From assembly GCF_009760925.1 (NCBI RefSeq), contig NZ_VRLV01000014.1:186001-250000 (forward strand): 64,000 nt of DNA, given 5' to 3'. Positions 17,546 through 26,683 of the stretch are shown here, one piece after another (the stretch's first letter is position 1; each line of letters starts with the position of its first letter). Below the pieces are notes generated by a model that was not told the DNA's origin, searched no databases, and saw only the letters and a list, made by a program, of their open reading frames with translations. Made by a program: the position numbers and the translations under genes. Origin of the DNA: Nonomuraea typhae. GTDB taxonomy: Bacteria; Actinomycetota; Actinomycetes; Streptosporangiales; Streptosporangiaceae.

Positions 17546-18412
17546 CCGAACCTCCGTCAGAGAATGCTCGCGCGGACCCCGGGAACAATGGATCGCGCGT
17601 GCCTAAAGTCGAAATAAGGGCGATCAATCGGACTGTCCGCGACGATCACATATCAGTCAACACCGGGAACGTCTCTTGCCGAACGCAAAGAGTCACCTGG
17701 CTTGAACTGATTCTGCATATTGTTACTGGTCAACTCACGGTCAGCCACATCGCCCGGACAGCGGGTGTGATCTGCATCACACTCAATTCAATAGACCTCA
17801 TCTAGATGAAATTTAGATGCGTTCCCTATAATTTCGTCCCGACATTCGCATGACGATTGATCACGAGAGTCCGCGCGGCGGCTGGAGCGGTCCACATTCG
17901 CCCGCCTGAGCCGACCTGGAGTTACTCGGACGTCGCCGCTCCTGCCCGGGTGAACGCTTCGCTTGGTTTCACCGGATACGCAGCTTCTGAATGACGCAAA
18001 CCGCATCGCCGTACAACATAAGCGGTTTGACCGCCAACGGCCTGTTCGACTCTGCGCTACTTGCGGGACGCTCCTCCCGCTCCGCCACCGGCCGGGAACC
18101 CGCACACTGCACGGCCATCCGGCGGAGACCGAGACGTGTTCGTCGTGGTCGGTCAGGTTCTCGTGGGTGACGGTGAGCCGGACGATGTCGCCGTGCGGCT
18201 CGAGGTCGAAGGTGACGCATCGCACGAGTGGCCGCACGCGGCCGGACCGCCCTCAGTACGCCAGGCACCTCGGCACCCCGCTCACAGGCTTCGAACAGTG
18301 GGCGCACCAGTACATGCGGCCCGAAGCCTGATCCGGTGCCCGGATAACCGATACCGAACTGTCGGTCGAATTTGGTACAACGGTCGCCGGTGTGCTTGGC
18401 GAAGGGAAGAGC
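17546..18412. other. intergenic region between rhs and ABC exporter
   Basis: This 867-bp stretch separates the divergent rhs and ABC genes. It has no convincing intact gene. It holds an SRPBCC gene fragment (listed separately) and, on the plus strand at about 18260-18331, a short frame ending LGTPLTGFEQWAHQYMRPEA, which looks like the C-terminal tail of an NmrA-like NAD(P)-binding protein. Both are consistent with decayed genes. AT-richer sequence at 17600-17830 probably carries the rhs promoter, but no clear -35/-10 pair stood out. Confidence 0.5.
18112..18217 (-). pseudogene. fragment of an SRPBCC/AHSA1 gene
   Basis: On the minus strand about 105 bases encode VTFDLEPHGDIVRLTVTHEN followed by LTDHDEHVSVSAGWP. 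This is almost identical, also at DNA level, to the C-terminal part of the intact SRPBCC gene at 44819-45316 (its segment near 45100-45205), with a His for Tyr change. The sequence on both sides is unrelated to that gene, so this is an isolated remnant of a second copy. It is the only detectable link between these two parts of the window. Confidence 0.8.
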
Positions 18413-20176
18413 GTGACGACAAGGGCGGAGTTCACGGTCCCGGGTGCGCGCCATGATCGGCGGGGTCCGGCCCGCTGGATCTGGTCGCACCTGCGCCGCC
18501 AGCCGCTGTACCTAACCGGGTTCCTGGTCGGAGCGGTCGCGATGGTGGTGCTCAACGCAACCATCCCCGGCCTGGTCGGTGACGCCTTCGACGCCGTCCT
18601 CACCCGGCAGGACGTGCTCCCGATCGCCCTGGTGCTGCTGGGCGTCGTCGCGCTGCGCGGCCTGCTCGACTTCTGCGCGCGTCTGAGCAGCGAGCTGCTC
18701 GCCGGCCGGCTCAACCGCGACACCCGCGACGAGCTGTACGTCAGCCTGCTCGGCAAGAGCCAGACCTTCCACAACCGCCAGCGCGTCGGCGATCTGATGG
18801 CCCGCGCGGCCAACGACATCAGACAGCTGCGCATGCTGGTCGCGCCCGGCCTCGACATGATCGTCGACTCCGGTTCCCAGGCCGTCATCCCGCTGGTGTT
18901 CATAGCGTTCATCGACCCGCGGCTGCTGCTCGTGCCCGCGATCTTCATGGTCGCCTTCGGCCTTGCGCTGTGGCACTACATGCGGCAGCTCAACCCGGTC
19001 GCGACCGGCATGCGCGAGGAGTTCGGCACGCTGAACGCCGGGCTGAGCGAGGCCGTGCGCGGCATGGAGGTCATCAAGGTGACCGCGCAGGAAAACGGTG
19101 AGCGGCTCAGGTTCCGGCGCAACGCCCGGAGCTACCGCGACCTGTTCGTCCGCGAGGGCCTGGTCCGCGCCCGCTACCTGCCGACCCTGCTGCTCGCCGT
19201 GGCCATGGCGGGGGCCCTGTGGCACGGCGTCTACCTGCATTCCACAGGTGACCTCACCCTCGGCCAGCTGATCGCGTTCATGGGCCTGATGGGCCTGCTG
19301 CATTTCCCGACGAACGTGTCGACGTTCACGTTCTCGCTGGTCCAGCTGGGCTTGGTCGGCGCGCGCCGCATCCTGGAGATCATGAACGCCGAGACAGAGC
19401 TCGACCAGCACGCGGACGGCCACACGGCGCCGATGCGCGGCGAGGTCGTGTTCGAGGACGTCTCGTTCGGTTATGAGGGCGCACAGGTCCTGAAAAACGT
19501 GTCTTTCACGGTACGGCGCGGCGAAACGGTGGCCATCGTCGGCGAAACCGGCTCGGGCAAGAGCACGCTGACCAAGCTCGTCTCCAGGATCTTCGACGTC
19601 GACTCCGGGAAGATCCAGATCGACGGCGTGGACGTGCGCGACTGGAACCTCGACTCGCTGCGCTCGCAGATCTCCACCATCGAGCAGGACATCGTGCTGT
19701 TCTCCCGCCCGGTGGCCGAGAACATCGCCTTCGGCCTGGGCCAGCAGGCCAGCCGCGAGGCCATCGAAGCCGCGGCGGCCGACGCGCAGGCCGCGGAGTT
19801 CATCGCCGAGCTCGAGGATGGCTACGACACCGTGATCGGCGAGCGCGGCGTCACGCTGTCCGGCGGCCAGCGCCAGCGCCTGGCCATCGCCCGCGCCCTG
19901 CTCACCGACCCGGCCATCCTGATCCTCGACGACTCGACCAGCGCCATCGACTCCGGCACGGAGGACCTGATCCAGCAGGCGATCGAACGCATCCAGTCCG
20001 GCCGGACCACGCTGCTGATCACGCACCGGCTCGCCCAGATCCGCTGGGCCGACAAGGTCCTGCTGCTCCGGCGGGGTGAGGCGGTCGACTTCGGCACCCA
20101 CCAGGAGCTGCTCGGCCGAAGCCCGCTGTATCGCCGGATCTTCTCCCACTACGACGAGGTGGAGGTGCCCGTCTAG
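18413..20176 (+). CDS. heterodimeric ABC exporter subunit with degenerate ATP site
   Basis: A 587-residue half-transporter: six-helix ABC membrane domain (about residues 30-320) followed by a nucleotide-binding domain with Walker A GETGSGKST, signature LSGGQRQRLAIARALL and Walker B ILILDDSTSAID. The catalytic Glu after Walker B is Asp, a mark of the non-hydrolysing site in heterodimeric exporters. GTG 18413 is chosen because GAAGGGA lies just upstream; an earlier in-frame GTG at 18392 lacks a ribosome site. The stop codon abuts the ATG of the second subunit, so the pair is made together. Substrate unknown; drugs, lipids or peptides are all possible for this class. Confidence 0.9.
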   Translation: MTTRAEFTVPGARHDRRGPARWIWSHLRRQPLYLTGFLVGAVAMVVLNATIPGLVGDAFDAVLTRQDVLPIALVLLGVVALRGLLDFCARLSSELLAGRLNRDTRDELYVSLLGKSQTFHNRQRVGDLMARAANDIRQLRMLVAPGLDMIVDSGSQAVIPLVFIAFIDPRLLLVPAIFMVAFGLALWHYMRQLNPVATGMREEFGTLNAGLSEAVRGMEVIKVTAQENGERLRFRRNARSYRDLFVREGLVRARYLPTLLLAVAMAGALWHGVYLHSTGDLTLGQLIAFMGLMGLLHFPTNVSTFTFSLVQLGLVGARRILEIMNAETELDQHADGHTAPMRGEVVFEDVSFGYEGAQVLKNVSFTVRRGETVAIVGETGSGKSTLTKLVSRIFDVDSGKIQIDGVDVRDWNLDSLRSQISTIEQDIVLFSRPVAENIAFGLGQQASREAIEAAAADAQAAEFIAELEDGYDTVIGERGVTLSGGQRQRLAIARALLTDPAILILDDSTSAIDSGTEDLIQQAIERIQSGRTTLLITHRLAQIRWADKVLLLRRGEAVDFGTHQELLGRSPLYRRIFSHYDEVEVPV

Positions 20177-21985
20177 ATGGGTTTCCTGATGGACGGCCTG
20201 GAGGCCGAAGACTACGACCGCACCTACAGCGACCGCGACCTGCTCCGGCGCATCCTGCGCTACTTCTGGCCCAAACGATGGGCGATGCTCCTGGTCGCCC
20301 TGATGATCGTGCTCGGCTCCGCGGCACAGGCAGCCGTGCCTCTGATGATCAGCTCGGGCATCGACAGGATCGTCGCGGGCGGCAGCATCTGGGCACTGAT
20401 CGGAGGCATCCTGCTCGCGGGCGCCCTCGGCTGGGCGTTCAGCTTCGTCCGGCAGTGGTTCAACGCCAAGGCCACCGGCGACGTGGTGCTCAGCCTGCGC
20501 GAGGACGCCTTCGACGCGGTCCTGGAGCGGGACATGTCGTTCTACGACGAGAACCCGTCCGGGCGGATCGTCAGCCGGGTCACCTCCGACACCGACGACT
20601 TCGCCAACGTCGTCGGCCTCAGCATGGACCTGCTCAGCCAGGTGCTGGTCGTCGGCTTCGTCACCGCGCTGCTGTTCACGCGCAGCGTTCCGCTCGCCCT
20701 GCTGACGCTGGTCATCGCGCCGATCGTGATCCTGTGCGCGCTGCAGTTCCGGCGGATCGCGCGCACCACCACGCGCCGGGCCCAGCGCTCGATGAGCCGG
20801 GTCAACGCCAACCTCAACGAGACCATGGGCGGGATCGCCGTCGCCAAGAACTTCCGCCAGGAGCAGCGGGTCTACGACGAGTTCCGCCCGATCAACGAGC
20901 AGAGCTACGCTGTGAGCCTGCGCCAGGGCTTCGTCTTTTCCAGCATCTTTCCGCTGCTGTTCCTCATCGCCGGACTGGCCGAGGTGGCGCTGGTCCTGGT
21001 CGGCGGCAGGTCGGTGCTGGACGGCGGGTTGTCGGCCGGCGACTGGTATCTGTTCCTGCAGGCCATCGCGTTCTTCTGGTTCCCGCTGACCTCGATCGCC
21101 GCCTTCTGGTCGCAGTTCCAGCAGGGTCTGGCAGCGGCCGAGCGGGTGTTCGCACTGATCGACGCGCCCGCACGAGTGGTGCAGACCGACGCGCTGCCGG
21201 TCGGCAGGCTCGCGGGACGGATCGAGTTCAGTGACGTGAGCTTCGGCTACTCCGCCGAGGTCCCGGTCCTCCAAGACTTCAGCCTCACGATCGAGGCCGG
21301 GCAGACCGTGGCGCTGGTCGGCCACACGGGGGCGGGCAAGTCCACGCTGAGTAAGCTCATCACCCGCTTCTACGAGTTCCAGAGCGGCACCCTCCTCATC
21401 GACGACCGCGACATCAGGACCCTCGACCTCCCGGCGTACCGCCGGCAGATTGGGGCGGTGCCGCAGCTGCCGTTCCTGTTCAGCGGCACGGTCGCCGACA
21501 ACATCCGCTACCCGCGCCCAGAGGCCACAGACGATGAGGTGCTGGAGGCGGCCGTCGGCGTGGGCGGCGGCGACTGGATCGAGGCGCTGCCCGACGGCCT
21601 GGCCACCGACGTCGGCGAGTACGGCAGATCCCTGTCCATGGGCCAGCGCCAGCTCGTGGCCCTGGCCAGGCTGCTCATCCAGAACCCTGCGATCGTCGTC
21701 CTGGACGAGGCGACAGCCAGCGTCGACCCGCTGACCGAGGCCCAAATCCAGGAAGGGCTCGACACCGTGCTGGCCGGCCGTACCTCCATAGTGATCGCGC
21801 ATCGGTTGTCGACGATCGAGCATGTGGACCGGATCATCGTGCTCGACCACGGCCGGATCGTGGAGGAGGGCGATCACGCCACGCTGCTGGCCAGGGGCGG
21901 GCGCTACTGCGAGGTGTACAACACCTACTTCAGGCACCAGTCGCCCAACTACCGCCCCGGCACCGGCTTCGTCACCGTCAACTAG
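20177..21985 (+). CDS. heterodimeric ABC exporter subunit with catalytic Glu
   Basis: A 602-residue half-transporter that begins on the base after the stop of its partner. It has an N-terminal cytoplasmic segment, six predicted helices, then Walker A GHTGAGKST, Walker B IVVLDEATASVD with the catalytic Glu intact, and H-loop IVIAHRLST. Its signature motif is LSMGQ in place of LSGGQ. In heterodimers the imperfect signature pairs across the interface with the Asp-bearing Walker B of the other subunit, so together the two proteins show exactly one consensus and one degenerate site. This supports joint function as one asymmetric exporter. Confidence 0.92.
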   Translation: MGFLMDGLEAEDYDRTYSDRDLLRRILRYFWPKRWAMLLVALMIVLGSAAQAAVPLMISSGIDRIVAGGSIWALIGGILLAGALGWAFSFVRQWFNAKATGDVVLSLREDAFDAVLERDMSFYDENPSGRIVSRVTSDTDDFANVVGLSMDLLSQVLVVGFVTALLFTRSVPLALLTLVIAPIVILCALQFRRIARTTTRRAQRSMSRVNANLNETMGGIAVAKNFRQEQRVYDEFRPINEQSYAVSLRQGFVFSSIFPLLFLIAGLAEVALVLVGGRSVLDGGLSAGDWYLFLQAIAFFWFPLTSIAAFWSQFQQGLAAAERVFALIDAPARVVQTDALPVGRLAGRIEFSDVSFGYSAEVPVLQDFSLTIEAGQTVALVGHTGAGKSTLSKLITRFYEFQSGTLLIDDRDIRTLDLPAYRRQIGAVPQLPFLFSGTVADNIRYPRPEATDDEVLEAAVGVGGGDWIEALPDGLATDVGEYGRSLSMGQRQLVALARLLIQNPAIVVLDEATASVDPLTEAQIQEGLDTVLAGRTSIVIAHRLSTIEHVDRIIVLDHGRIVEEGDHATLLARGGRYCEVYNTYFRHQSPNYRPGTGFVTVN

Positions 21986-22725
21986 CCGGCCAGGGCATGC
22001 TCGGGCCAGCTGTTGCCGTGGACGACGCAGCGCCTGCCATTCTCGCCGCGTTGAAGCCCTGCGGACTGCCAGCCGCGCCACCTTCGATATCGGCACATCG
22101 CGGAGCTCGAGTAGCGAGCGCCTGTCCGTCGCTCGAGTCGAGGCCGCGCCGACATCACCCGTACGACCAGCGTGCTCGGCTAGCGGCAGGCCGCGACCAC
22201 CTGACCTGGCTCCAGAGCACCTCCAGGCGATCCCCGCCTGGCTGCCTGAAGAACGCGACCGCGTCGCCGCATGGAGCGCCAACCGCTGAGCACGCTCTGC
22301 GCCTATGAGTGCCAAGAATTCGGTCACCCTATGCGACCTGCGCGTGTTCGTGAATCAGCCCACCGAGACGGTCACGTCGGATCACTTTGTGCTGCTCACT
22401 GAAGGGCACGACCATCGGTTGCTCCGCCGGCTCGTGGATGCGGTTCCCACGCCTCCCAAAGTCGCCACCCGCCAGGGGGCCTGGGAACTACGAGATCTGA
22501 TCTGATGACGAGGACCGTGTCGTGGTCGCTGTCGCGGCAGTCGTTCGCGTTCACCGAGTCCTTGTTGATCAGGTGGCGTCACCGCTTCCCGGCGCGAGCG
22601 CTCGACGAGCGAGGGCTGTACCTATACGCGCGCTCAACTACCTCCGAAAGACCCCGCCTGGCTTGGTAGACAACTCTGTCCTGTAAGGTCACCCTGGGCG
22701 ATCTTGCCGACTTGGGTAGGTGCGG
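21986..22725. other. intergenic region without a convincing gene
   Basis: In these 740 bases I see only short frames without good ribosome sites or family resemblance, the best being 22305-22505 on the plus strand (66 codons, ending AWELRDLI). Codon-position GC bias is weak and there are frames open on both strands, as expected for decayed sequence. The 3' end must hold the promoter for the kinase gene. Confidence 0.45.
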
Positions 22726-24885
22726 ATGGAGGAGTTACAGCCGGGTGATCCCCGGAGAATCGGTCCCTTCCGTCTGGAGGGCCGCCTCGGAGGCGGGGGC
22801 ATGGGCCAGGTCTTCCTCGGCTTGTCACCGGGTGGCCGCCGTGTGGCCGTGAAGGTGATCAGGCCGGAGCACGCGGCCGATCCATCATTCCGTGAGCGGT
22901 TCGCCCGGGAGGTGGAGGCGGCTCGGCGGGTAGGGGGCTTCCACACCGCCCAGGTGATCGACGCTGACCCCGATGCTCAGCTTCCATGGATGGCGACCGC
23001 CTACGTCCAGGGGCCGTCGTTGCATCAGGCCATTGCCCAGAACGGACCCATGGTCAGCTCATCAGTCCGGGAGCTGGGGGCGGCACTGTCCGAGGGCCTG
23101 ATGGCGATCCACAGCTGCGGCTTGGTACATCGCGATCTGAAGCCCGGCAACGTGATCCTCGGCCCGGACGGTCCGCTGATCATCGACTTCGGCATCGCGC
23201 GGCCGTCCGATTCGACCGCGCTCACCTCCACGGGCGTCGTGATCGGGACCTTCTCCTACATGTCCCCTGAACAGATCGGCTCTGGAGTGGTAGGGCCGGC
23301 CAGCGACGTCTTCTCCCTCGGCTGTGTGCTCGTCTTCGCCGCGACCGGACGCGGCCCTTTCGATGCTCCGACGATCCCTGGAATCATCCACCGAGTCTTG
23401 AGCGGCCAGGCGGACTTCGCCGGGATGGAAGGAGATCTGCGCGCGATCGTCACCTCATGCTTGGCGAAAGACGCACCCCGTCGACCCGGTACGGCCCAGC
23501 TACTGGCCCTTCTCGGGGATGGCGAGCGGGAACCCGGCGAGGGCGAGATGCTGCCGCTAGCGAACCCTCCGGCGCCCGCCACCCTTCACGCTCAGACTTC
23601 CCTGTCGCAACCGCAGGCGACTGGGAAGGCCGGGCTCAGCCGCCGGACGCTTCTTGGCGGAGCGGTAATCGCGCTCTCGGGACTCGCGGGCGGAGCCGCG
23701 GCGTTCCTTCATTCCGCGGGCCGCGACCGGTCTCCCGCAAAGGCGCCGAGAGGGATCGTAGCTCCTCTGTGGTCCACGAGGCTCGACAGCACGACCACGG
23801 ACCTCAGGCTCGCCGTGGCGGACAACACGATGCTGATCCATACCAGTAGAGGGCTGGAAGCCTTCAGCCTGACAGATGGTCAGATCCTATGGAATTCGAC
23901 CACCATGAAATTCGGGGTCACCCTTCCAGAGTCCAGTGACGAGGGCCTCTATCTTCTCAAGACCTGGATACCGGTCAGCAGATCCGACCCGATCACGGGA
24001 AAGGAGCTGTGGACGGCAACGCTCCCGGGCAAGGTGGAACCGTACGCCTTGTTCAGCGTAACGCCGTCACTCGTCATCGTTAGCGACGTGCAGGGCGCGA
24101 TGCACGGGCTCGACGCCCGAACGGGAAAGCTTCTGTGGACCTCCGGCGCGGGCCGGGGACGAGCATGGTCACCCGCGGCGGCCGTATGCCGTGGCTCTGT
24201 CCTCATGTTCAGCGCTCATTTGTCGACCGACTCGCAGCCCTATATGGCTCTCGACGCCGCCACCGGCAAGAGACGATGGTCGAAAACAGGTCACATCGTG
24301 GACGTCACCCTCGCGGGGAAGGAGCACGTCTACCTACTCGACGCACGCACGGGAATCGTGGCCCTCGCCCCCGACTCGGGCCGCCAGTTCTGGACCCGTC
24401 CCATCGAGACGAGGCATGAAAAGCCGACCTACAACCTGTCATATGCACCAGGATTTCTCTTCTCCATGATAGGCGAGGGCGAGACCCATCGGTTCACCGC
24501 CTTCGATGCCAAGTCCGGCGAGAATCTTTGGCCGGCGAAGGCGGCAACCGACGCGCCTTTCTATATGCTCGGCAACACTCTCTGCTACGTCAACGATGGC
24601 ATCCACGCGATCGACGCCGCTTCGGGACGCACGGCCTGGAGCCTGCAGACTCCAGGCAAGCGGAAACTTATCGGCGGGGGCAACGATGTATTCATCGTCG
24701 CCGACTCCGATGGAATAGCAGGCATCAACGTCAATACCGGAAAAGAAGTCTGGAGCAGTCCCTTGCCGGCCAACGACGATGAGGGGTGGAAATGCCGTCG
24801 GACCAACGAGCTGCTCCTGGTCTACAACAAGACAGGAGCCCACGCCTTCGACTTCCCTGGAACCAGCTCCGCATTGATCATCTGA
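22726..24885 (+). CDS. Ser/Thr protein kinase with PQQ-like beta-propeller sensor
   Basis: A 719-residue membrane kinase. Residues 1-270 are a Hanks-type kinase: Gly-rich loop GRLGGGGMGQVF, Lys in VAVKVI, catalytic HRDLKPGN and DFGIAR, APE-like SPEQ. A Pro-rich linker leads to RRTLLGGAVIALSGLAGGAAAF (about 308-330), a membrane helix preceded by two arginines. The remaining about 380 residues contain repeated GxxLW and DARTGK/DAATGK blades of a PQQ-like propeller (LDARTGKLLWTS, LDAATGKRRW, IDAASGRTAW), which would be outside the membrane and act as sensor. The start MEELQPGDPRRIG matches actinomycete relatives; a GTG six bases upstream is possible. Target unknown; no obvious substrate gene is adjacent. 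Confidence 0.92.
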   Translation: MEELQPGDPRRIGPFRLEGRLGGGGMGQVFLGLSPGGRRVAVKVIRPEHAADPSFRERFAREVEAARRVGGFHTAQVIDADPDAQLPWMATAYVQGPSLHQAIAQNGPMVSSSVRELGAALSEGLMAIHSCGLVHRDLKPGNVILGPDGPLIIDFGIARPSDSTALTSTGVVIGTFSYMSPEQIGSGVVGPASDVFSLGCVLVFAATGRGPFDAPTIPGIIHRVLSGQADFAGMEGDLRAIVTSCLAKDAPRRPGTAQLLALLGDGEREPGEGEMLPLANPPAPATLHAQTSLSQPQATGKAGLSRRTLLGGAVIALSGLAGGAAAFLHSAGRDRSPAKAPRGIVAPLWSTRLDSTTTDLRLAVADNTMLIHTSRGLEAFSLTDGQILWNSTTMKFGVTLPESSDEGLYLLKTWIPVSRSDPITGKELWTATLPGKVEPYALFSVTPSLVIVSDVQGAMHGLDARTGKLLWTSGAGRGRAWSPAAAVCRGSVLMFSAHLSTDSQPYMALDAATGKRRWSKTGHIVDVTLAGKEHVYLLDARTGIVALAPDSGRQFWTRPIETRHEKPTYNLSYAPGFLFSMIGEGETHRFTAFDAKSGENLWPAKAATDAPFYMLGNTLCYVNDGIHAIDAASGRTAWSLQTPGKRKLIGGGNDVFIVADSDGIAGINVNTGKEVWSSPLPANDDEGWKCRRTNELLLVYNKTGAHAFDFPGTSSALII

Positions 24886-25225
24886 AGATCGCGACAACCG
24901 TCAGCTCATCCTGCGCCGCCCGAATATTGAGTTTCGTAGGCTGAGCCGCAGCCATCACGTTCTACCCGAACCTCATCAAGCCCGGCCTGACCGCGATGGT
25001 CGAGATCAGCATCAACCCAAAGCCGGCCAGGAACGAGCGCGACTCGCTCTGGACGATGGCCGCGCGCCTGACACCCGATCCGATCACACCCTGCCGGCTC
25101 GTGGACGCCCCTGAGGCGCTCCAGCGCAGCTGTGGACATGACCAGCGACAGGCTGAGCTGCCGGAACTGACCGAACTCCTGAGCCGCCGACACCTCCGCC
25201 GCGAGCAAGAGGACAAAATTGCCCC
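24886..25225. other. intergenic region, no assignable gene
   Basis: These 340 bases contain a plus-strand frame at 24996-25235 (79 codons) with no recognisable motif. Sequence upstream of its ATG stays open in the same frame (NLIKPGLTAMVEISINPK), so it may be the tail of a broken gene, but I cannot identify which. Nothing else was seen. Confidence 0.4.
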
Positions 25226-25714
25226 ATGGCATTGACATTGATACTCATTGACTTACAGGAGTGGATCGTCGAGCGGTACGCACCCGACGACGGCATGGCC
25301 GCGGCTGTGGCCGCGGAGCAGGCACGGTGCTCGTTCCGAGCGTCGGGCGATCTTGTCATCCACGTACGACACCTGGCCCTTGACGGCTCGGACGGCGGGC
25401 CGGACTCACCGAGGACACGCTTCGTCGATGCGGTGACAGTTGAGGACGGCGAGCCGATCGTCAACAAACACGACCGCAGCGCTTTCGCGAACACCCCATT
25501 GGACGGCATGTTGCGCGACCGTGGCGTCCGCGACGTCGTGCTGGCCGGGCTGGTAACTGAGGGCGGCATCGCGAGTACCGCCGTCGACGCGCTGCGGCTG
25601 GGCTATAGGGTCTCCGTACTCCTGCCGGCGATAGCCGGGAACACACCGCAAGGACACCGCGAGGCCCTCAACGACCTGCGCAATCGAGGCGTGACGTTAC
25701 GGGATTGGATTTAG
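25226..25714 (+). CDS. isochorismatase-like hydrolase lacking the catalytic Cys
   Basis: A 162-residue protein of the cysteine-hydrolase (isochorismatase/nicotinamidase) fold: Asp9 in LILIDLQEW and Lys81 in VNKHDRSAF are the usual catalytic Asp and Lys. The third element normally reads GxxTxxCVxxTAxDA; here it is GLVTEGGIASTAVDA, so the nucleophilic Cys is Gly114. The protein may thus bind without hydrolysing by the standard mechanism, as isochorismatases that do not use Cys do, or be inactive. It is shorter than most relatives (180-210). AGAGGA lies 14 bases before the ATG. There is no operon partner. Confidence 0.8.
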   Translation: MALTLILIDLQEWIVERYAPDDGMAAAVAAEQARCSFRASGDLVIHVRHLALDGSDGGPDSPRTRFVDAVTVEDGEPIVNKHDRSAFANTPLDGMLRDRGVRDVVLAGLVTEGGIASTAVDALRLGYRVSVLLPAIAGNTPQGHREALNDLRNRGVTLRDWI

Positions 25715-25923
25715 GCTGCCTGCTCGACGCGAGACCAGGAGAAACCGTGGGATGAGTCAGCCGCGAGTTCACGGTTGCCGGAGTGGTTGAGGCCCGGGGT
25801 ACCAGCGCCACTCGTTCTGCTCGCCACAGGGAGCGCTCGGCCGTACAAAGACCGGCACGCCGATGCGGTGCTCCTCGAAGGGCGGGGCTCAGGCGAGCTG
25901 GCGGAGGGCCTGACACGGGCAGT

Positions 25924-26202
25924 TCATGGGCAACCGGGCGCCTGCACCCGCTCCGCCCCAATGGGGGCAACCATGCCCGGCGCCTCACCCACCTTCTCGA
26001 CTAGCCCCATGGAAGGTTCGGTCTGTTCATCGGGTAAGTTCTCCCAGAACTCCAGGATCTCCCTATCGATGGCAACCGGATCGGCGGTGCCGAGCCGGTC
26101 GGTTCTGCAGCCCACGCTGTGCCAGGCGCCCGCGCTGACCACCACCGAAACCGCGAGTCCAAGAGCACCTAGAAGAACCACCGCTGTCGTTCGTAGCCGC
26201 AC
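25924..26202 (-). CDS. small secreted or membrane-tethered hypothetical protein
   Basis: A 92-residue product with a clear export signal: MRLRTTAVVLLGALGLAVSV, cleavage probably after the SAGA region near residue 27. The mature part is short and acidic (FWENLPDEQTEPSM) with two cysteines, Cys32 and Cys91. GTG 26202 is preceded by GGGGAG at ideal spacing, which supports this frame over the longer overlapping frames on the other strand. No family is recognised and it stands alone. Confidence 0.6.
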   Translation of the reverse strand: MRLRTTAVVLLGALGLAVSVVVSAGAWHSVGCRTDRLGTADPVAIDREILEFWENLPDEQTEPSMGLVEKVGEAPGMVAPIGAERVQAPGCP

Positions 26203-26683
26203 TTCACTCCCCAGCCACCTGCCTCGTTGCCAGGCAATTCTGGCTGACTTCCATCACATGCTGGCAACGCAGACTCCCCGCCCTCTGGGGGGTGAGGGAG
26301 GTCACGTCCGCGGACGTGTCCGCCAGGACTGCGCACCGGACCGTCCGGTGGTGAGACAGGAGACGAACGGGTTGCGTAGAACGATCCACCTCCTCGCCCG
26401 TGGCTCTGAACTCGGTATTTCAGCCTGCCTTGGGAGGCATCAAGCACGCCACTGCCTGCGCCCATACAGTGCCCACCGCCAATCTGCAGCATCGTGACGC
26501 AGGACGCCCAGCAGCCGGCAACGGAGGCCACCTGCTCGCCACCATGGCGCCCTGCCCTACCGATATCTTCGAAGGGGTTCCTGACGCCGGCGTCCGCGCG
26601 AGCTGCGTACTCCATCGGCCGGCTCTAACCGCGCAGACCCAGAGACCTCATCACTCTCCGTTGTCCGCCCGATGCGATTGGCG
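26203..26683. other. intergenic region, no convincing gene
   Basis: This 481-bp stretch lies between the divergent small secreted gene and the 3' end of the DUF4132 gene. Long frames are open in several phases, but none has a ribosome site or recognisable motif. It probably holds the promoter of the secreted gene; nothing else was identified. Confidence 0.4.

Noticed and set aside
18512..22327. A 1271-codon minus-strand frame across the ABC exporter
   Set aside because: Both ABC genes are unambiguous on the plus strand; the opposite frame is a codon-bias shadow.
22305..22505. 66-codon plus-strand frame as a gene
   Set aside because: No Shine-Dalgarno site and no recognisable motif; left as part of an unassigned intergenic region.
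24996..25235. 79-codon plus-strand frame as a gene
   Set aside because: No ribosome site, no homology that I recognise, and it overlaps the start of the isochorismatase-like gene.
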